Shown here one piece after another: positions 11,842 through 24,384 of a DNA stretch of 39,749 nt. The stretch spans positions 1-39,749 of the forward strand of contig NZ_PPRF01000057.1 in NCBI RefSeq assembly GCF_002902145.1, given 5' to 3'. The notes beneath the pieces are model-generated. The model did not search any database and had not been told where the DNA came from. It saw only the letters and a program-made list of their open reading frames with translations. Numbering within the stretch: the first letter of the stretch is position 1; each line of letters starts with the position of its first letter. This stretch comes from Staphylococcus rostri (GTDB lineage: Bacteria > Bacillota > Bacilli > Staphylococcales > Staphylococcaceae). The translations under genes were made by a program, and so were the position numbers.

Positions 11842-12381
11842 GTGAAAATAAATGAGTTTATTGTCGTTGAAGGACGTGATGATACCGCACGCGTAAAAAG
11901 TGCGGTCACGTGTGAGACGATTGAAACGAACGGCAGTGCCATCAATGAAGACGTGTTAGACGTCATTCGCCAAGCACACGAAACAAGAGGCGTTATTGTG
12001 TTAACAGATCCTGATTTCCCGGGTGATAAAATTCGCACGACAATCCGCAATGCGATTCCAGGCGTGAAACATGCGTTTATCGACCGAGAAGCGGCGAAAA
12101 GTAAGCGCGGCAAAATCGGCGTGGAACATGCGTCATTGGAAGACATTCGAGAGGCGCTTATGCACGTCGCAACGCCGTTATCAGAAGGACAAGAGACAAT
12201 TGATAAAGCGGTGTTGATTGACCTTGGACTGATCATTGGGCCAGATGCGAGACGCCGTCGTGATATACTTGGACGCCGTCTTCATATCGGTCACTCTAAC
12301 GGGAAACAATTATTAAAGAAACTCAATGCGTTTGGCTATACGGAAGCAGATGTGAGGCGCGCATTGGATATAGAGGAGTAA
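11842..12381 (+). CDS. rnmV: Ribonuclease M5
   Basis: RNase M5 matures the ends of 5S rRNA. The 179-residue protein is a Toprim-domain nuclease with FIVVEGRDD (about 5-13), VLTDPDFPGDKIR (about 54-66) and the RRRDILGRRLHIGHSNGKQLL region. The start is the GTG at 11842 after AGAAGGTG; the long N-terminal extension in the same frame lies inside tatD and is not real. Its placement in a segment bounded by 5S genes is coincidental but consistent with its role. It is followed closely by rsmA. Confidence 0.96.
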   Translation: MKINEFIVVEGRDDTARVKSAVTCETIETNGSAINEDVLDVIRQAHETRGVIVLTDPDFPGDKIRTTIRNAIPGVKHAFIDREAAKSKRGKIGVEHASLEDIREALMHVATPLSEGQETIDKAVLIDLGLIIGPDARRRRDILGRRLHIGHSNGKQLLKKLNAFGYTEADVRRALDIEE

Positions 12382-13278
<897 letters not shown>

Positions 13279-13324
13279 AATGATTGACTTTCTAAAAGCC
13301 CCTTGATAAAATTAAGAATTTGTC

Positions 13325-13354
13325 TTGACTGACGCGCTATTTTTGTGTTATAAT
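13325..13354 (+). promoter_or_regulatory. Strong promoter of veg
   Basis: TTGACT (13325-13330) and TATAAT (13349-13354) are spaced by 18 nt, and the -10 is extended (TGTTATAAT). It is one of the best promoter matches in the window. Confidence 0.85.
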
Positions 13355-13378
13355 ACACTTATAGCGAGGTGGAGCGAT

Positions 13379-13645
13379 ATGCCAAAATCAATTGGAGACA
13401 TCAAAAATCGACTTGATTGTCAGTTAGGGAATCGTATTATACTGAAAGCTAACGGGGGACGTAAGAAAACAATTGAGCGTTGTGGTGTGTTAACTGAGAC
13501 ATACCCATCAGTGTTCGTTGTTGAACTGGATCCAGATAAACACAACTTTGAACGCGTGTCTTATACATATGCAGATGTGCTAACGCAAAATGTGCATGTT
13601 TCATTTGTAGATGAGGACACATATCAAGATGCAAGCGCGAGATAA
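13379..13645 (+). CDS. veg: Veg family protein
   Basis: The 88-residue protein belongs to the Veg family, small KOW/SH3-like proteins strongly expressed in Firmicutes; Veg of B. subtilis influences biofilm gene expression. The family signature is seen in [38 protein letters not shown] and the later [10 protein letters not shown]. The ATG at 13379 follows GAGGTGGA. An in-frame upstream start at 13325 would lie on the promoter and is rejected. A strong promoter and a terminator make it a single-gene unit. The molecular function is not established. Confidence 0.94.
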   Translation: MPKSIGDIKNRLDCQLGNRIILKANGGRKKTIERCGVLTETYPSVFVVELDPDKHNFERVSYTYADVLTQNVHVSFVDEDTYQDASAR

Positions 13646-13684
13646 ATAAACTGTGCGTAACAGAATGAATATTGAAGATGAGAG

Positions 13685-13722
13685 CCATTCAATCTTGGGG
13701 TTGGGTGGTTTTTTATTTTTTT
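13685..13722 (+). terminator. Intrinsic terminator after veg
   Basis: CCATTCAA (13685-13692) pairs with TTGGGTGG (13701-13708, two G-T pairs), followed by TTTTTTATTTTTTT. Confidence 0.85.
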
Positions 13723-13967
13723 AAGGAATATTTTAACCGTAGTTATTGCACATTTTGTTGAATGAATATGTTAGAAAAAAGCGTATATTTCCAATGTATA
13801 GGCGTATAAACTTTTTAGGGATATTAAAAGAAGTTTCATCTTGCCAGTTGTTTTCATTGTTGAATGGGGGTATTATACGAATATGAGAGTCATGTAATAT
13901 TTTACAAAACTTTGATTGCGCTTTCTGCATCCTGAAAAATACTTTCGAGTTATTAAAGTAATTATGG
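13723..13967. other. Gap between veg and ispE
   Basis: This AT-rich stretch contains an open frame of 65 codons on the minus strand (13733-13930), with no usable ribosome binding site and no recognisable product. I do not call it a gene. No other structure is seen apart from the ispE promoter at its right edge. In Bacillus a small spore-protein gene lies here; none is present. Confidence 0.5.
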
Positions 13968-13973
13968 TAAAAT
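13945..13973 (+). promoter_or_regulatory. Extended -10 promoter of ispE-purR
   Basis: TGGTAAAAT forms an extended -10 (TAAAAT at 13968-13973). The TCGAGT 17 nt upstream is a weak -35. The start would be about 30 nt before ispE. Confidence 0.55.
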
Positions 13974-14008
13974 CACTGTAATACCAACTTGAAAGAGGAA
14001 AATTTGCG

Positions 14009-14857
14009 ATGATTTATGAAACAGCGCCAGCTAAGATTAATTTGACATTAGATACTTTGTTCAAACGTGATGATGGCTATCATGAAGTGGAGATGATTAT
14101 GACGACGGTTGATTTAAATGATCGCTTGTCTTTTCAGAAACGCCGTGATAATAAGATCGTGTTGAATGTAGATGAAACGTTCATACCATCAGATGAGCGT
14201 AATTTAGCATATCGTGCAGCACAGCTTATGAAGGAAACTTATGGGATTAAGCAAGGTGTGACGATTACTTTAGATAAGAATATTCCTGTTGCGGCAGGTT
14301 TGGCAGGAGGTTCTAGTGACGCAGCTGCGACGATGCGAGGTCTTAACCGTTTGTTTGAGCTGGGACTGTCACTGGACGAACTGAGCGAGTTGTCCGCGGA
14401 GATAGGGTCAGATATTCCGTTCTGTGTTTATAGTACGACTGCGTTATGCAAAGGACGTGGTGAGCAGATTGAGTTGTTGAAACGCCCGCCATCAGCATGG
14501 GTCGTCATTGCGAAACCGCATGCAGGGCTATCGACGCCTGAAGTTTACGGGGGTCTTGACCTCAATCAACCATATGATGTACATACACAGGCGTGTTTAA
14601 CGGCTATTGAGCAGGAAGATTATATGCAGATGTGCCAAAGCTTATCGAATCGTCTTGAACCTGTTTCCATGCGACTGCAACCGGAGATAGAGAAAATTAA
14701 AAGAAATATGTTGAACAGTGGTGCTGATGGTGCGCTTATGAGCGGTAGCGGCCCAACTGTTTATGGTTTTGCACAGCGAGAACGCCAAGCACGTCACATT
14801 TACAACGCTGTGAGTGGTTGTTGCAATGATGTTTACCTTGTTAGAACACTTGGCTAA
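14009..14857 (+). CDS. ispE: 4-diphosphocytidyl-2-C-methyl-D-erythritol kinase (IspE)
   Basis: IspE is the GHMP kinase of the methylerythritol (MEP) isoprenoid pathway. The 282-residue protein has PAKINLTLD (6-14), the ATP-binding [21 protein letters not shown] (about 93-113) and [18 protein letters not shown] near 238-255; all look intact. S. aureus carries this homologue but makes isoprenoids by the mevalonate pathway, so its role there is unclear. Several animal-associated staphylococci use the MEP route instead. If this strain belongs to them, the enzyme would be a true pathway member. GAAAGAGGA lies upstream of the ATG, and purR follows closely. Confidence 0.93.
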   Translation: MIYETAPAKINLTLDTLFKRDDGYHEVEMIMTTVDLNDRLSFQKRRDNKIVLNVDETFIPSDERNLAYRAAQLMKETYGIKQGVTITLDKNIPVAAGLAGGSSDAAATMRGLNRLFELGLSLDELSELSAEIGSDIPFCVYSTTALCKGRGEQIELLKRPPSAWVVIAKPHAGLSTPEVYGGLDLNQPYDVHTQACLTAIEQEDYMQMCQSLSNRLEPVSMRLQPEIEKIKRNMLNSGADGALMSGSGPTVYGFAQRERQARHIYNAVSGCCNDVYLVRTLG

Positions 14858-14884
14858 CATACAGAGAAAGGATGAATGAACAAG

Positions 14885-15706
14885 GTGCGATACAAAAGAA
14901 GTGAACGAATCGTTTACATGACTCAATATTTAATTAGCAATCCAAATAAACTCGTACCGCTGACATACTTTGTGGAGAAGTTTCAACAAGCAAAGTCATC
15001 GATTAGCGAAGATGTCCAGATCATTAAGGATACAGTTGTCAAGGAAGGTCTTGGCTCCATTGAGACAGTGGCGGGTGCGAGTGGTGGCGTAAGGTATCGT
15101 CCGCGAATGCAACGTGAAGAGGCAGAAGCGGTTATCCAAGAAGTCACAACGTTATTGCAAGAGAAAGATAGATTATTACCGGGTGGCTATCTCTTTTTAT
15201 CTGATTTGATGGGGAACCCTACATTGTTGAAAAAGGTAGGTAAGCTCATCGCAACACTCTATATGGAAGAGGAGTTGGATGCGATTGTAACGATTGCGAC
15301 GAAAGGTATTTCGTTGGCACATGCAGTCGCTAGTGTCCTAAACTTACCAGTTGTTGTGATACGTAAAGACAACAAGGTGACTGAAGGTTCTACAGTGTCT
15401 ATCAACTATGTCTCAGGATCTTCAAGAAAGATTGAGACGATGGTGTTGTCTAAGCGCACGCTGAAAGAACACTCCAATGTGCTCGTCGTTGATGATTTTA
15501 TGCGCGCCGGTGGTTCAATTAACGGCGTCATGAATTTAATGGCAGAGTTTAAAGCACAAGTAAAAGGGGTATCGGTACTTGTGGAGTCCAAAGAGGTAAA
15601 GCAACGACTGATTGAGGACTATACTTCTCTTGTACGTCTATCTGATGTTGATGAATATAATCAAGATTTCAAGGTAGAGCCAGGCAATAGTTTAGCTAAA
15701 TTCTAA
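14885..15706 (+). CDS. purR: Pur operon repressor PurR
   Basis: PurR of Gram-positives represses purine biosynthesis genes and responds to PRPP. The 273-residue protein has an N-terminal winged helix (about 1-75, [20 protein letters not shown]) and a PRT-type effector domain with the PRPP loop [16 protein letters not shown] (about 198-213). GTG at 14885 matches the S. aureus N-terminus MRYKRSER; the ATG at 14876 is in frame but only 3 nt from AAAGGA. The GTG spacing (12 nt) is somewhat long, so the start is uncertain by three codons. It is cotranscribed with ridA and spoVG or feeds into them. Confidence 0.95.
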   Translation: MRYKRSERIVYMTQYLISNPNKLVPLTYFVEKFQQAKSSISEDVQIIKDTVVKEGLGSIETVAGASGGVRYRPRMQREEAEAVIQEVTTLLQEKDRLLPGGYLFLSDLMGNPTLLKKVGKLIATLYMEEELDAIVTIATKGISLAHAVASVLNLPVVVIRKDNKVTEGSTVSINYVSGSSRKIETMVLSKRTLKEHSNVLVVDDFMRAGGSINGVMNLMAEFKAQVKGVSVLVESKEVKQRLIEDYTSLVRLSDVDEYNQDFKVEPGNSLAKF

Positions 15707-15725
15707 AAAAGGAGCAATTAACAAC

Positions 15726-16106
15726 ATGAATTTAATTAACACTCAAAAAGCACCAGCAGCTGTTGGACCATATTCACATGCTGCGATTGTCAACGGTATG
15801 GTTTACACGTCAGGTCAAATCCCTTTGAATTTAGAGGGAGAGATCGTGAGCGATTGCATTAAAGAGCAGACGACGCAAGTGATTGAAAACTTGAAAGTCG
15901 TACTGGAAGAAGCAGGCTCTGACTTAGACCACGTTGTCAAAGCTTTAATCTTTTTGTCTGATATGGAAAACTTCCAAAAGGTAAATGAAGTATACGGTTC
16001 GTACTTTGATGCACATAAACCTGCAAGAAGTGCGGTTGAAGTAGCACGTTTACCAAAAGACGTTAAGATTGAAATGGAAGTAATTGCCGAGGTTAAAGAG
16101 AAGTAA
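15726..16106 (+). CDS. ridA: RidA/YjgF/YabJ family protein
   Basis: RidA proteins hydrolyse reactive enamine/imine intermediates and prevent damage to PLP enzymes. The 126-residue protein shows the family pattern [22 protein letters not shown], the catalytic-arginine segment [15 protein letters not shown] and the terminal IEMEVIAE. It is 19 nt downstream of purR with AAAAAAGGAG as binding site. In staphylococci yabJ and spoVG form an operon regarded as sigma-B dependent; I could not find a convincing sigma-B promoter just upstream. Confidence 0.95.
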   Translation: MNLINTQKAPAAVGPYSHAAIVNGMVYTSGQIPLNLEGEIVSDCIKEQTTQVIENLKVVLEEAGSDLDHVVKALIFLSDMENFQKVNEVYGSYFDAHKPARSAVEVARLPKDVKIEMEVIAEVKEK

Positions 16107-16170
16107 TCTTAACACCTCGAGTCAGTCAACTTCTACAAAAATTATATCCAAAACTATGGGGGGCGCACTT

Positions 16171-16458
16171 ATGAAAGTGACAGATGTTAGACTTAGAAAA
16201 ATACAAACGGAAGGAAGAATGAAAGCGTTAGTATCGATTACACTTGAAGATGCTTTTGTCATCCATGATTTACGTGTAATTGAAGGCAATACTGGCCTTT
16301 TCGTTGCAATGCCAAGCAAGCGTACAGCTGATGGCGAATTCCGTGACATTGCACATCCAATCAACTCAGAAATGAGACAAGAGATTCAAGATGCTGTAAT
16401 GAAAGTATACGAAGAAACAGATGAAGTACTTCCAGCGCAAGAAACAACAGAAGAATAA
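16171..16458 (+). CDS. spoVG: SpoVG, site-specific DNA/RNA-binding regulator
   Basis: SpoVG is a small nucleic-acid-binding regulator that affects capsule, virulence and cell-wall antibiotic resistance genes in staphylococci. The 95-residue protein starts [39 protein letters not shown] and keeps the family core [20 protein letters not shown]. The ATG at 16171 is preceded by a run of six G residues rather than a normal GGAGG, an unusual ribosome binding site. The longer frame starting upstream at 16084 lies inside ridA and is not supported. A strong terminator follows. Confidence 0.96.
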   Translation: MKVTDVRLRKIQTEGRMKALVSITLEDAFVIHDLRVIEGNTGLFVAMPSKRTADGEFRDIAHPINSEMRQEIQDAVMKVYEETDEVLPAQETTEE

Positions 16459-16507
16459 TAACACTGTACGTAGATAATGACGCATAGTGCATATGTGTTG
16501 TAATCTA

Positions 16508-16557
16508 CAAAAAAGGCTAAGAGGCGGACGATAATGTTCTATTCTTAGCCTTTTTTG
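16508..16557 (+). terminator. Strong terminator after spoVG
   Basis: A 14-bp perfect stem (16509-16522 with 16543-16556) starts with an A-run and ends with six T, so it could work in both directions. Confidence 0.92.
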
Positions 16558-16678
16558 CGATGTGCATCATCGACATATGGTTTTCAATATGGATGGTGTA
16601 TACGCAGGCACGTAACACGATAAAACCAACTGCAACTTAGGCGATTTGAACAATGATGTATGATTCTTCTTTTACGTC

Positions 16679-18116
<1,438 letters not shown>

Positions 18117-18173
18117 CGGGTAATAAGGTTTTATAACATATTAGTGATCAAAACAATTATTGGAGGATTTATC

Positions 18174-19139
18174 ATGTTAAACACCGAATATAAAAATTCG
18201 TCTCTGAAGATTTTCTCATTGAAAGGTAATGAGCCACTCGCACAAGAAGTTGCAGACCATGTGGGGGTAGAACTTGGTAAATGTACGGTCAAACGCTTTA
18301 GTGATGGTGAAATTCAAATCAACATTGAAGAAAGTATTCGTGGGTGTGACGTTTTTATTATTCAACCTACTTCAAATCCAGTGAACGTTCACTTGATGGA
18401 ATTATTAATCATGATTGATGCATGTAAACGTGCATCTGCAGCAACGATTTCAATCGTCGTACCTTACTATGGTTACGCACGTCAAGACCGTAAAGCACGC
18501 AGTCGTGAACCAATCACTGCGAAACTTGTCGCTGACTTATTTGAAACAGCTGGTGCGGACCGCATGATCGCATTAGACTTACATGCACCACAAATTCAAG
18601 GTTTCTTTGATATTCCGATTGATCACTTGATGGGGGTACCGATTTTAGCGGAGTACTTCTTAAATAACAAAGATATCGATCCAGAAAAATGCGTCGTTGT
18701 GTCTCCAGACCATGGTGGTGTGACACGTGCACGTAAATTGGCAGATATCTTGAAAACACCAATCGCGATTATTGATAAACGCCGTCCGAAGCCAAATGTT
18801 GCAGAAGTGATGAATATCGTAGGACAAATCGAAGGACGTACAGCAATTATTATTGATGACATTATCGATACAGCAGGTACGATTACACTAGCTGCTCAAG
18901 CGTTAAAAGACAAAGGTGCAACAGAAGTATACGCATGTTGTACACATCCAGTATTATCAGGACCAGCTAAAGAACGTATTGAAAACTCAGCAATTAAAGA
19001 ATTAATCGTTACAAACTCAATTTTATTGAAAGATGAGCAAAAGCCAAACAACATTAAGGAACTTTCTGTAGCAGAATTACTTGCGCAAGCGATTGTACGT
19101 GTATACGAACGCGAATCAGTAAGTGTGTTATTTGACTAA
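18174..19139 (+). CDS. prs: Ribose-phosphate pyrophosphokinase (PRPP synthase)
   Basis: Prs makes PRPP from ribose-5-phosphate and ATP for purines, pyrimidines, His, Trp and NAD. The 321-residue protein has the flexible-loop and ATP region [25 protein letters not shown], the pyrophosphate-loop area [32 protein letters not shown] and the ribose-5-phosphate loop [13 protein letters not shown]. The ATG at 18174 follows GGAGG; the longer frame from 18144 is not needed. The nearby purR, hpt and ridA genes belong to the same metabolic theme. Confidence 0.98.
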   Translation: MLNTEYKNSSLKIFSLKGNEPLAQEVADHVGVELGKCTVKRFSDGEIQINIEESIRGCDVFIIQPTSNPVNVHLMELLIMIDACKRASAATISIVVPYYGYARQDRKARSREPITAKLVADLFETAGADRMIALDLHAPQIQGFFDIPIDHLMGVPILAEYFLNNKDIDPEKCVVVSPDHGGVTRARKLADILKTPIAIIDKRRPKPNVAEVMNIVGQIEGRTAIIIDDIIDTAGTITLAAQALKDKGATEVYACCTHPVLSGPAKERIENSAIKELIVTNSILLKDEQKPNNIKELSVAELLAQAIVRVYERESVSVLFD

Positions 19140-19144
19140 GCGTG

Positions 19145-19173
19145 TTGACTTATCTTTAGAATTTGTGTAAAAT
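19145..19173 (+). promoter_or_regulatory. Sigma-A promoter of rplY
   Basis: TTGACT (19145-19150) and TAAAAT (19168-19173) are 17 nt apart. Transcription would start near 19180, leaving a leader of almost 100 nt. Confidence 0.78.
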
Positions 19174-19204
19174 ATTTCTGTTCGTGTCATTACGGACAAA
19201 TACA

Positions 19205-19256
19205 CATTTGCAAGCAGCGACTGTGCTGATGGGCAAATGCGGCACGAGAGACGTGC
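19205..19256 (+). promoter_or_regulatory. Two-hairpin leader of rplY
   Basis: CATTTGC (19205-19211) pairs with GCAAATG (19233-19239), enclosing an inner AGCA/TGCT stem. A second hairpin, GCACG (19242-19246) with CGTGC (19252-19256) and an AGAGA loop, ends only 5 nt before the ribosome binding site. Leaders like this often bind the ribosomal protein they encode. That role is inferred here, not known. Confidence 0.5.
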
Positions 19257-19277
19257 AACAGAAAGGTGGAAATGAAT

Positions 19278-19925
19278 ATGACTTCATTAAAGTCTATTAT
19301 TCGTCAAGGTAAACAAACTCGCGGTGACTTACGTAAAATCCGTGAAGCAGGTAAAGTACCTGCAGTAGTATATGGTTACGGTACTAAAAACGTATCAGTT
19401 AAAGTTGATGAAGTAGAATTCATCAAAGTGATTCGTGAAGTAGGACGTAACGGTGTTATCGTTTTAGGTGTAGGTTCAAAAGAAATCAAAGTTATGGTAT
19501 CTGATTACCAATTTGATCCACTTAAAAACCAAATTACACACATCGACTTCTTAGCGATCAACATGACTGAAGAACGTACAGTTGACGTACCAGTTCACTT
19601 AATCGGTGAAGCTCCTGGTGCAAACGAAGGCGGCGTAGTTGAACAACCATTATTCGACTTAAGCATTACTGCTACTCCAGACAACATTCCTGAAAGCATC
19701 GAAGTAGACATCAGTGAATTAAACATTGGCGATACTTTAAGCGTACAAGATATTAAAGTATCAGGCGACTTCACTATCGAAAACGACGCTGAAGAAGCTG
19801 TTGTATCAGTTGTTGCGCCAACTGAAGAACCAACTGAAGAAGAAATCGAAGCAATGGAAGGCGACGCTACACCAGAAGAGCCTGAAGTTATCGGTGAAGA
19901 AAAAGAAGAAGCTGAAGAAGAATAA
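19278..19925 (+). CDS. rplY: 50S ribosomal protein L25/general stress protein Ctc
   Basis: The 215-residue protein is the long L25/Ctc form. An N-terminal L25 domain (about 1-90) binds 5S rRNA, a C-terminal beta domain (about 95-180) follows, and the tail is a very acidic Glu/Pro-rich stretch (about 180-215). It is close to S. aureus Ctc throughout. The ATG at 19278 is preferred over earlier in-frame GTG and ATG codons because AAAGGTGG lies 8 nt upstream and the family begins M-SLKSIIRQ. Codon use is typical of a highly expressed gene. Ctc is a sigma-B gene in S. aureus; only a sigma-A-like promoter is visible here. Confidence 0.96.
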   Translation: MTSLKSIIRQGKQTRGDLRKIREAGKVPAVVYGYGTKNVSVKVDEVEFIKVIREVGRNGVIVLGVGSKEIKVMVSDYQFDPLKNQITHIDFLAINMTEERTVDVPVHLIGEAPGANEGGVVEQPLFDLSITATPDNIPESIEVDISELNIGDTLSVQDIKVSGDFTIENDAEEAVVSVVAPTEEPTEEEIEAMEGDATPEEPEVIGEEKEEAEEE

Positions 19926-19939
19926 TCTTCATGCTCGAA

Positions 19940-19974
19940 AGCATTACTCATTTTCATGGGTAGTGCTTTTTTTA
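19940..19974 (+). terminator. Intrinsic terminator after rplY
   Basis: AGCATTACTC (19940-19949) pairs with GGGTAGTGCT (19958-19967) and is followed by a run of T. Confidence 0.88.
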
Positions 19975-20277
19975 TTGGTCTTTATATGGACAAGTCATTT
20001 TACAAGTATCACGCTATGTTTGCTCCCAAATGACTAATGTTAAAAAGAGCGGAAAGTGCTGGATTGTGTTACGATATAAAAGTCAACTGTACATCAATTT
20101 GTAAGAGACACAAGAGGTTGGGACAACGGAAGTTTTTTAGAAAATGAAATTGCTGTCCTACGCCTATTAAACGCAACATTATAATTAAAACAAAAGAGAA
20201 TGATAGATTTTGGGATACTGCCTGTTGAGTGCCTTTCCCAACTATCAGCTATATGATAAATGTGTAACAAAGATAAC
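19975..20277. other. Gap between rplY and pth
   Basis: No gene is seen. It contains a GAGGTTGGGACA sequence (about 20114-20125) of the kind that recurs as a terminator arm in staphylococcal intergenic DNA, and a possible distant partner TCCCAAC near 20241. No clear promoter for pth was found, although the pth unit must start in or near this stretch. Confidence 0.4.
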
Positions 20278-20290
20278 GGAGGAAAGAATG

Positions 20291-20863
20291 ATGAAATGTA
20301 TTGTGGGTTTAGGAAACATTGGTAAACGCTATGAGCGCACAAGACACAATATTGGATTTGAAGTAATTGATTATTTATTAGATCAAAATAATATAGAATT
20401 AGATAAACAAAAGTTCCGTGGTGCCTATACGATTGAGCGCATTAACGGTGAAAAAGTGATGTTGATTGAACCGTTGACGCTAATGAATTTGTCAGGTGAA
20501 GCGGTTGTCCCATTGATGGATTACTACAATATTGACATGGAAGATTTATTAGTTCTGTACGATGATATGGACTTACCACAAGGACACGTTCGTTTAAGAC
20601 AAAAAGGCAGTGCCGGTGGCCATAATGGCATGAAGTCAATTATTAGCCATTTAGGTTCAAGTGACTTTAAGCGTATTCGCATTGGTATTGATAGACCGAC
20701 AAACGGTATGTCCGTACCAGACTATGTTTTACAAAAGTTTTCGGATGCAGAAATGAAAACGATGCAACCAGTTATCGAACATGTTGCCAAAGCGGTTGAA
20801 GCTTTCATAGGCAATGAAAAGTTTGAAAATGTAATGACACACTATAATGGTGAGATTCAGTGA
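20291..20863 (+). CDS. pth: Peptidyl-tRNA hydrolase
   Basis: Pth releases tRNA from dropped-off peptidyl-tRNA. The 190-residue protein has the family motifs [25 protein letters not shown] (catalytic His about 20), [39 protein letters not shown] and [11 protein letters not shown]. Two adjacent ATG codons occur at 20288 and 20291; GGAGG is 8 nt from the second, and the family starts MKC, so 20291 is used. The stop codon overlaps the GTG of mfd by 4 nt (GTGA), implying translational coupling. Confidence 0.97.
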   Translation: MKCIVGLGNIGKRYERTRHNIGFEVIDYLLDQNNIELDKQKFRGAYTIERINGEKVMLIEPLTLMNLSGEAVVPLMDYYNIDMEDLLVLYDDMDLPQGHVRLRQKGSAGGHNGMKSIISHLGSSDFKRIRIGIDRPTNGMSVPDYVLQKFSDAEMKTMQPVIEHVAKAVEAFIGNEKFENVMTHYNGEIQ

Positions 20864-23800
20864 AACCAATTATAAATGAAATCATTCATAGAGATACCAG
20901 ATTTAATGCATTAGCGGAACAGGTAGGAGACCACAATTTACTCGTAACAGGTCTGACACCTTCAGCTAAAGCAGCAATGATTGCCGAAATGTATCAATCG
21001 AGTCATCGTCAAGTCTTGTTAGTGACGAATAATTTGTATCAAGCGGACAAGCTGGAGACGGATTTGTTACAGTTTGTGCCTGATGATGAAGTGTATAAGT
21101 ATCCGGTACAAGATATGATGACGGAAGAGTTTTCAACACAGAGCCCCGAGTTTATGAGTGAACGTGTCCGCACCTTGACAGCACTTGCCCATGAGCGTCG
21201 TGGGTTATTTGTCGTCCCGTTGAATGGGTTGAAGAAGTTGTTAACGCCAAAAGAGCTATGGCAGTCGCATCAAATGGTGTTGAATATTGGTGACGATATA
21301 GACCTGAATCAATTTTTGACGAAGCTGGTCAGTATGGGCTATCGCAGAGAATCTGTCGTTACGAATATTGGTGACTTTTCTGTTCGTGGTGGCATTATTG
21401 ATATTTATCCGTTGTTAGGCGAGCCGGTACGTATTGAATTGTTCGATACAGAAGTGGACTCTATGCGTTTGTTTGATGTGGAGACGCAACGTTCACTGGA
21501 AAATATTGAGACGCTTGAGATTACAACAGCACACGATTTTATTATGACCGAAGATGTGAGAAAACGAACGGTTGAGAAGTTAACAGCGGCTTATGAAGAG
21601 ACGCGTCCTAAAATTGATAAAGCTGTGCGCCAAGACCTTAAAGATACGTATGATGCGTTTCATATTACTGATGAAGAACGCTTTGACCCACAGGTGTTAA
21701 GACGTTTAATCGCTTTTATGTATGATCAATCAGAAACGATTATTGATTATTTTAAAGAGAATGCGATTGTGTTCGTGGATGAGTATCAGCGGGTAAAAGA
21801 AACTGAAGATACGTTGATGGCAGAGACGACGGACTTTTTACAAAACCTCGTTGAAAGTGGTAAAGGGTTCCTAGGACAGCGTTTTATGGAAGATGAGGCT
21901 TTTAACACGCTCATTCGTCAATATCCAATTACGTATTTTACGTTGTTTACTGCTTCAATGCCTGTCAAGTTGGATGAGATTTTCAAGTTTTCATGTAAGC
22001 CGGTTCAACAGTACTATGGACAGTACGACATTATGACGTCGGAGTTGCAGCGTTTTATGCGTCAGGACTACCGCATTGTGATGGTGGCAGAAACGGAGAC
22101 GAAGAAAGAACGTATTCAAGCGATGCTGGCTGAAATGCACGTACCAACTTTGTTAGAGCCGGATATTGAGGCGATGTTACCGGGACATGCGGCGATTGTG
22201 GAAGGTAGCTTGTCGGAAGGTTTCGAGTTACCGTATATGTCACTCGTTGTCATTACAGAGCGTGAGCTATTCAAATCGAAACGTAAGAAAACGTCTAAAA
22301 AACGCCGTAAAACATTAACAAACGCCGAAAAGATTAAATCGTACCAAGAATTGAACGTTGGCGACTATGTGGTACACGTACATCACGGTGTCGGTCGTTA
22401 TTTAGGTGTTGAAACGCTAGAAGTTGGCGATGTACATCGTGATTATATGAAAATCCAATACAAAGGGACGGATCAATTGTTTGTCCCTGTCGATCAAATG
22501 GACCAAGTACAAAAATATGTCGGTTCAGAAGATAAAACGCCGAAGTTATACAAACTCGGTGGCAGTGAATGGAAAAAGACGAAAGCGAAAGTACAGAGCA
22601 GTGTTGAAGATATTGCGGACGAATTGATTGCGTTATACAAAGAGCGTGAGCAATCCGTGGGCTATCAGTTTGCGCCAGATACCGAAGAACAACATGCGTT
22701 TGAAATGGACTTTCCATACGAATTGACTGAAGACCAAGACAAGTCGATTCGTGAGATTAAAGCAGATATGGAAAGCGCACGCCCAATGGATCGCTTGCTC
22801 TGTGGTGATGTTGGTTACGGTAAAACAGAAGTAGCGGTACGTGCGGCATTTAAAGCGGTCATGTCAGGGAAGCAAGTCGCTTTCCTCGTACCGACAACGA
22901 TCTTAGCACAACAACATTATGAGACGTTGATTGAACGTATGCGAGACTTCCCTGTGGAGATTCAACTGATGAGTCGATTCCGTACGGCGAAGGAAATTCG
23001 TGAGACGAAGGAAGGCTTAAAGTCGGGCTTTGTCGATATTGTCGTAGGTACGCATAAATTACTCGGTAAGACGATTGAATACAAAGACTTAGGTCTGTTA
23101 ATTGTCGATGAGGAACAGCGTTTTGGTGTCCGTCATAAGGAGAAAATCAAAGCACTCAAGGCAAATGTCGATGTCCTAACGTTGACGGCAACGCCAATAC
23201 CGAGAACACTGCATATGAGTATGTTAGGTGTGCGTGACTTATCGGTCATCGAAACGCCACCGGAAAACCGCTTCCCAGTGCAGACGTATGTATTGGAACA
23301 AAATGCGAACTTTGTCAAAGAAGCGTTAGAACGCGAGCTTGCAAGGGAAGGACAGGCGTTCTACTTGTACAACAAAGTGCAGTCGATTTATGAGAAACGC
23401 GAACAATTGCGCATGTTGATGCCAGAAGCAGAGATTGGTGTCGCGCATGGGCAATTGACGGAGCGTGATCTTGAAGAAACGATGCTTAACTTTATTAACG
23501 GCGCATACGATATTTTACTGACAACGACGATTATTGAGACGGGTGTGGACGTGCCGAATGCGAATACGCTGATTATTGAAGAAGCGGACCGTTTTGGTTT
23601 GAGTCAGCTGTATCAATTACGTGGACGTGTTGGGCGTTCGAGGCGTATCGGTTACGCCTATTTCCTACATCCACAAAATAAAGTACTAACTGAAACGGCG
23701 GAAGACCGTCTGCAAGCTATTAAAGAATTTACAGAGCTTGGTAGCGGCTTTAAAATTGCGATGCGTGACTTGAATATCCGTGGTGCCGGGAACTTACTTG

Positions 23801-24384
23801 GTAAACAACAACACGGCTTTATTGATTCAGTCGGTTATGACTTGTATGCGCAAATGTTAGAAGAAGCGGTAAATGAGAAACGCGGCGTGAAAGTCGAAAC
23901 ACCAACGCCTGAACTGGAAATGGACTTACGTCTGGATGCGTATTTACCTGCGTCATACATTCAAAATGAACAGGCGAAAATTGAAATTTATAAAAAGTTA
24001 CGCGCAACAGAGACACATACACAATTGATGGATATTAAAGATGAGTTGTTAGATCGCTTTAACGAATATCCAGAAGAAGTGGCGCATTTGTTAGACTCGG
24101 TAGAAATTAAAGTCAATCTGTTACAAGTCGGTGTGCAACATGTTAAAGATACCGGCAAGGCAATTGAAGTATTGCTGACAGAGGCAGGTACGAACCGTAT
24201 TAACGGTGAAGAACTGTTCCGTCAATCAGAGCCACTCGGTCGCAGTATGACGCTGGGTGTGAAAGATGGTTGTATGAAGGTGTCATTGAAGAAAGGCAAA
24301 CAGTGGCTTGAATCATTAAAATTCTTAGCAAAAATATTGACGGAAAGTTTGAGGTTGGAAGATGAAGAAGCAAGCGGCATTTAA
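20860..24384 (+). CDS. mfd: Transcription-repair coupling factor
   Basis: Mfd removes stalled RNA polymerase from lesions and recruits UvrA. The 1174-residue protein has the UvrB-like N-terminal domains, the RNA-polymerase-interacting CarD-like domain (about 495-560, [18 protein letters not shown]), a superfamily 2 translocase with Walker [13 protein letters not shown] (about 650) and DEEQ (about 750), the TRG-type motif QLRGRVGRS and the C-terminal UvrA-binding regulatory domain. It is a full-length gene. The GTG start overlaps the pth stop. It overlaps the flippase gene by 23 nt at its 3' end. Confidence 0.98.
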   Translation: MKPIINEIIHRDTRFNALAEQVGDHNLLVTGLTPSAKAAMIAEMYQSSHRQVLLVTNNLYQADKLETDLLQFVPDDEVYKYPVQDMMTEEFSTQSPEFMSERVRTLTALAHERRGLFVVPLNGLKKLLTPKELWQSHQMVLNIGDDIDLNQFLTKLVSMGYRRESVVTNIGDFSVRGGIIDIYPLLGEPVRIELFDTEVDSMRLFDVETQRSLENIETLEITTAHDFIMTEDVRKRTVEKLTAAYEETRPKIDKAVRQDLKDTYDAFHITDEERFDPQVLRRLIAFMYDQSETIIDYFKENAIVFVDEYQRVKETEDTLMAETTDFLQNLVESGKGFLGQRFMEDEAFNTLIRQYPITYFTLFTASMPVKLDEIFKFSCKPVQQYYGQYDIMTSELQRFMRQDYRIVMVAETETKKERIQAMLAEMHVPTLLEPDIEAMLPGHAAIVEGSLSEGFELPYMSLVVITERELFKSKRKKTSKKRRKTLTNAEKIKSYQELNVGDYVVHVHHGVGRYLGVETLEVGDVHRDYMKIQYKGTDQLFVPVDQMDQVQKYVGSEDKTPKLYKLGGSEWKKTKAKVQSSVEDIADELIALYKEREQSVGYQFAPDTEEQHAFEMDFPYELTEDQDKSIREIKADMESARPMDRLLCGDVGYGKTEVAVRAAFKAVMSGKQVAFLVPTTILAQQHYETLIERMRDFPVEIQLMSRFRTAKEIRETKEGLKSGFVDIVVGTHKLLGKTIEYKDLGLLIVDEEQRFGVRHKEKIKALKANVDVLTLTATPIPRTLHMSMLGVRDLSVIETPPENRFPVQTYVLEQNANFVKEALERELAREGQAFYLYNKVQSIYEKREQLRMLMPEAEIGVAHGQLTERDLEETMLNFINGAYDILLTTTIIETGVDVPNANTLIIEEADRFGLSQLYQLRGRVGRSRRIGYAYFLHPQNKVLTETAEDRLQAIKEFTELGSGFKIAMRDLNIRGAGNLLGKQQHGFIDSVGYDLYAQMLEEAVNEKRGVKVETPTPELEMDLRLDAYLPASYIQNEQAKIEIYKKLRATETHTQLMDIKDELLDRFNEYPEEVAHLLDSVEIKVNLLQVGVQHVKDTGKAIEVLLTEAGTNRINGEELFRQSEPLGRSMTLGVKDGCMKVSLKKGKQWLESLKFLAKILTESLRLEDEEASGI

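Noticed and set aside
13733-13930. 65-codon minus-strand open frame between veg and ispE
   Set aside because: No ribosome binding site at a usable distance and no recognisable family. The AT-rich composition makes chance frames likely.
15640-15725. Sigma-B promoter before ridA-spoVG
   Set aside because: A GTTTA-like sequence occurs at the end of purR, but no GGGTAT-like -10 follows at the right distance.
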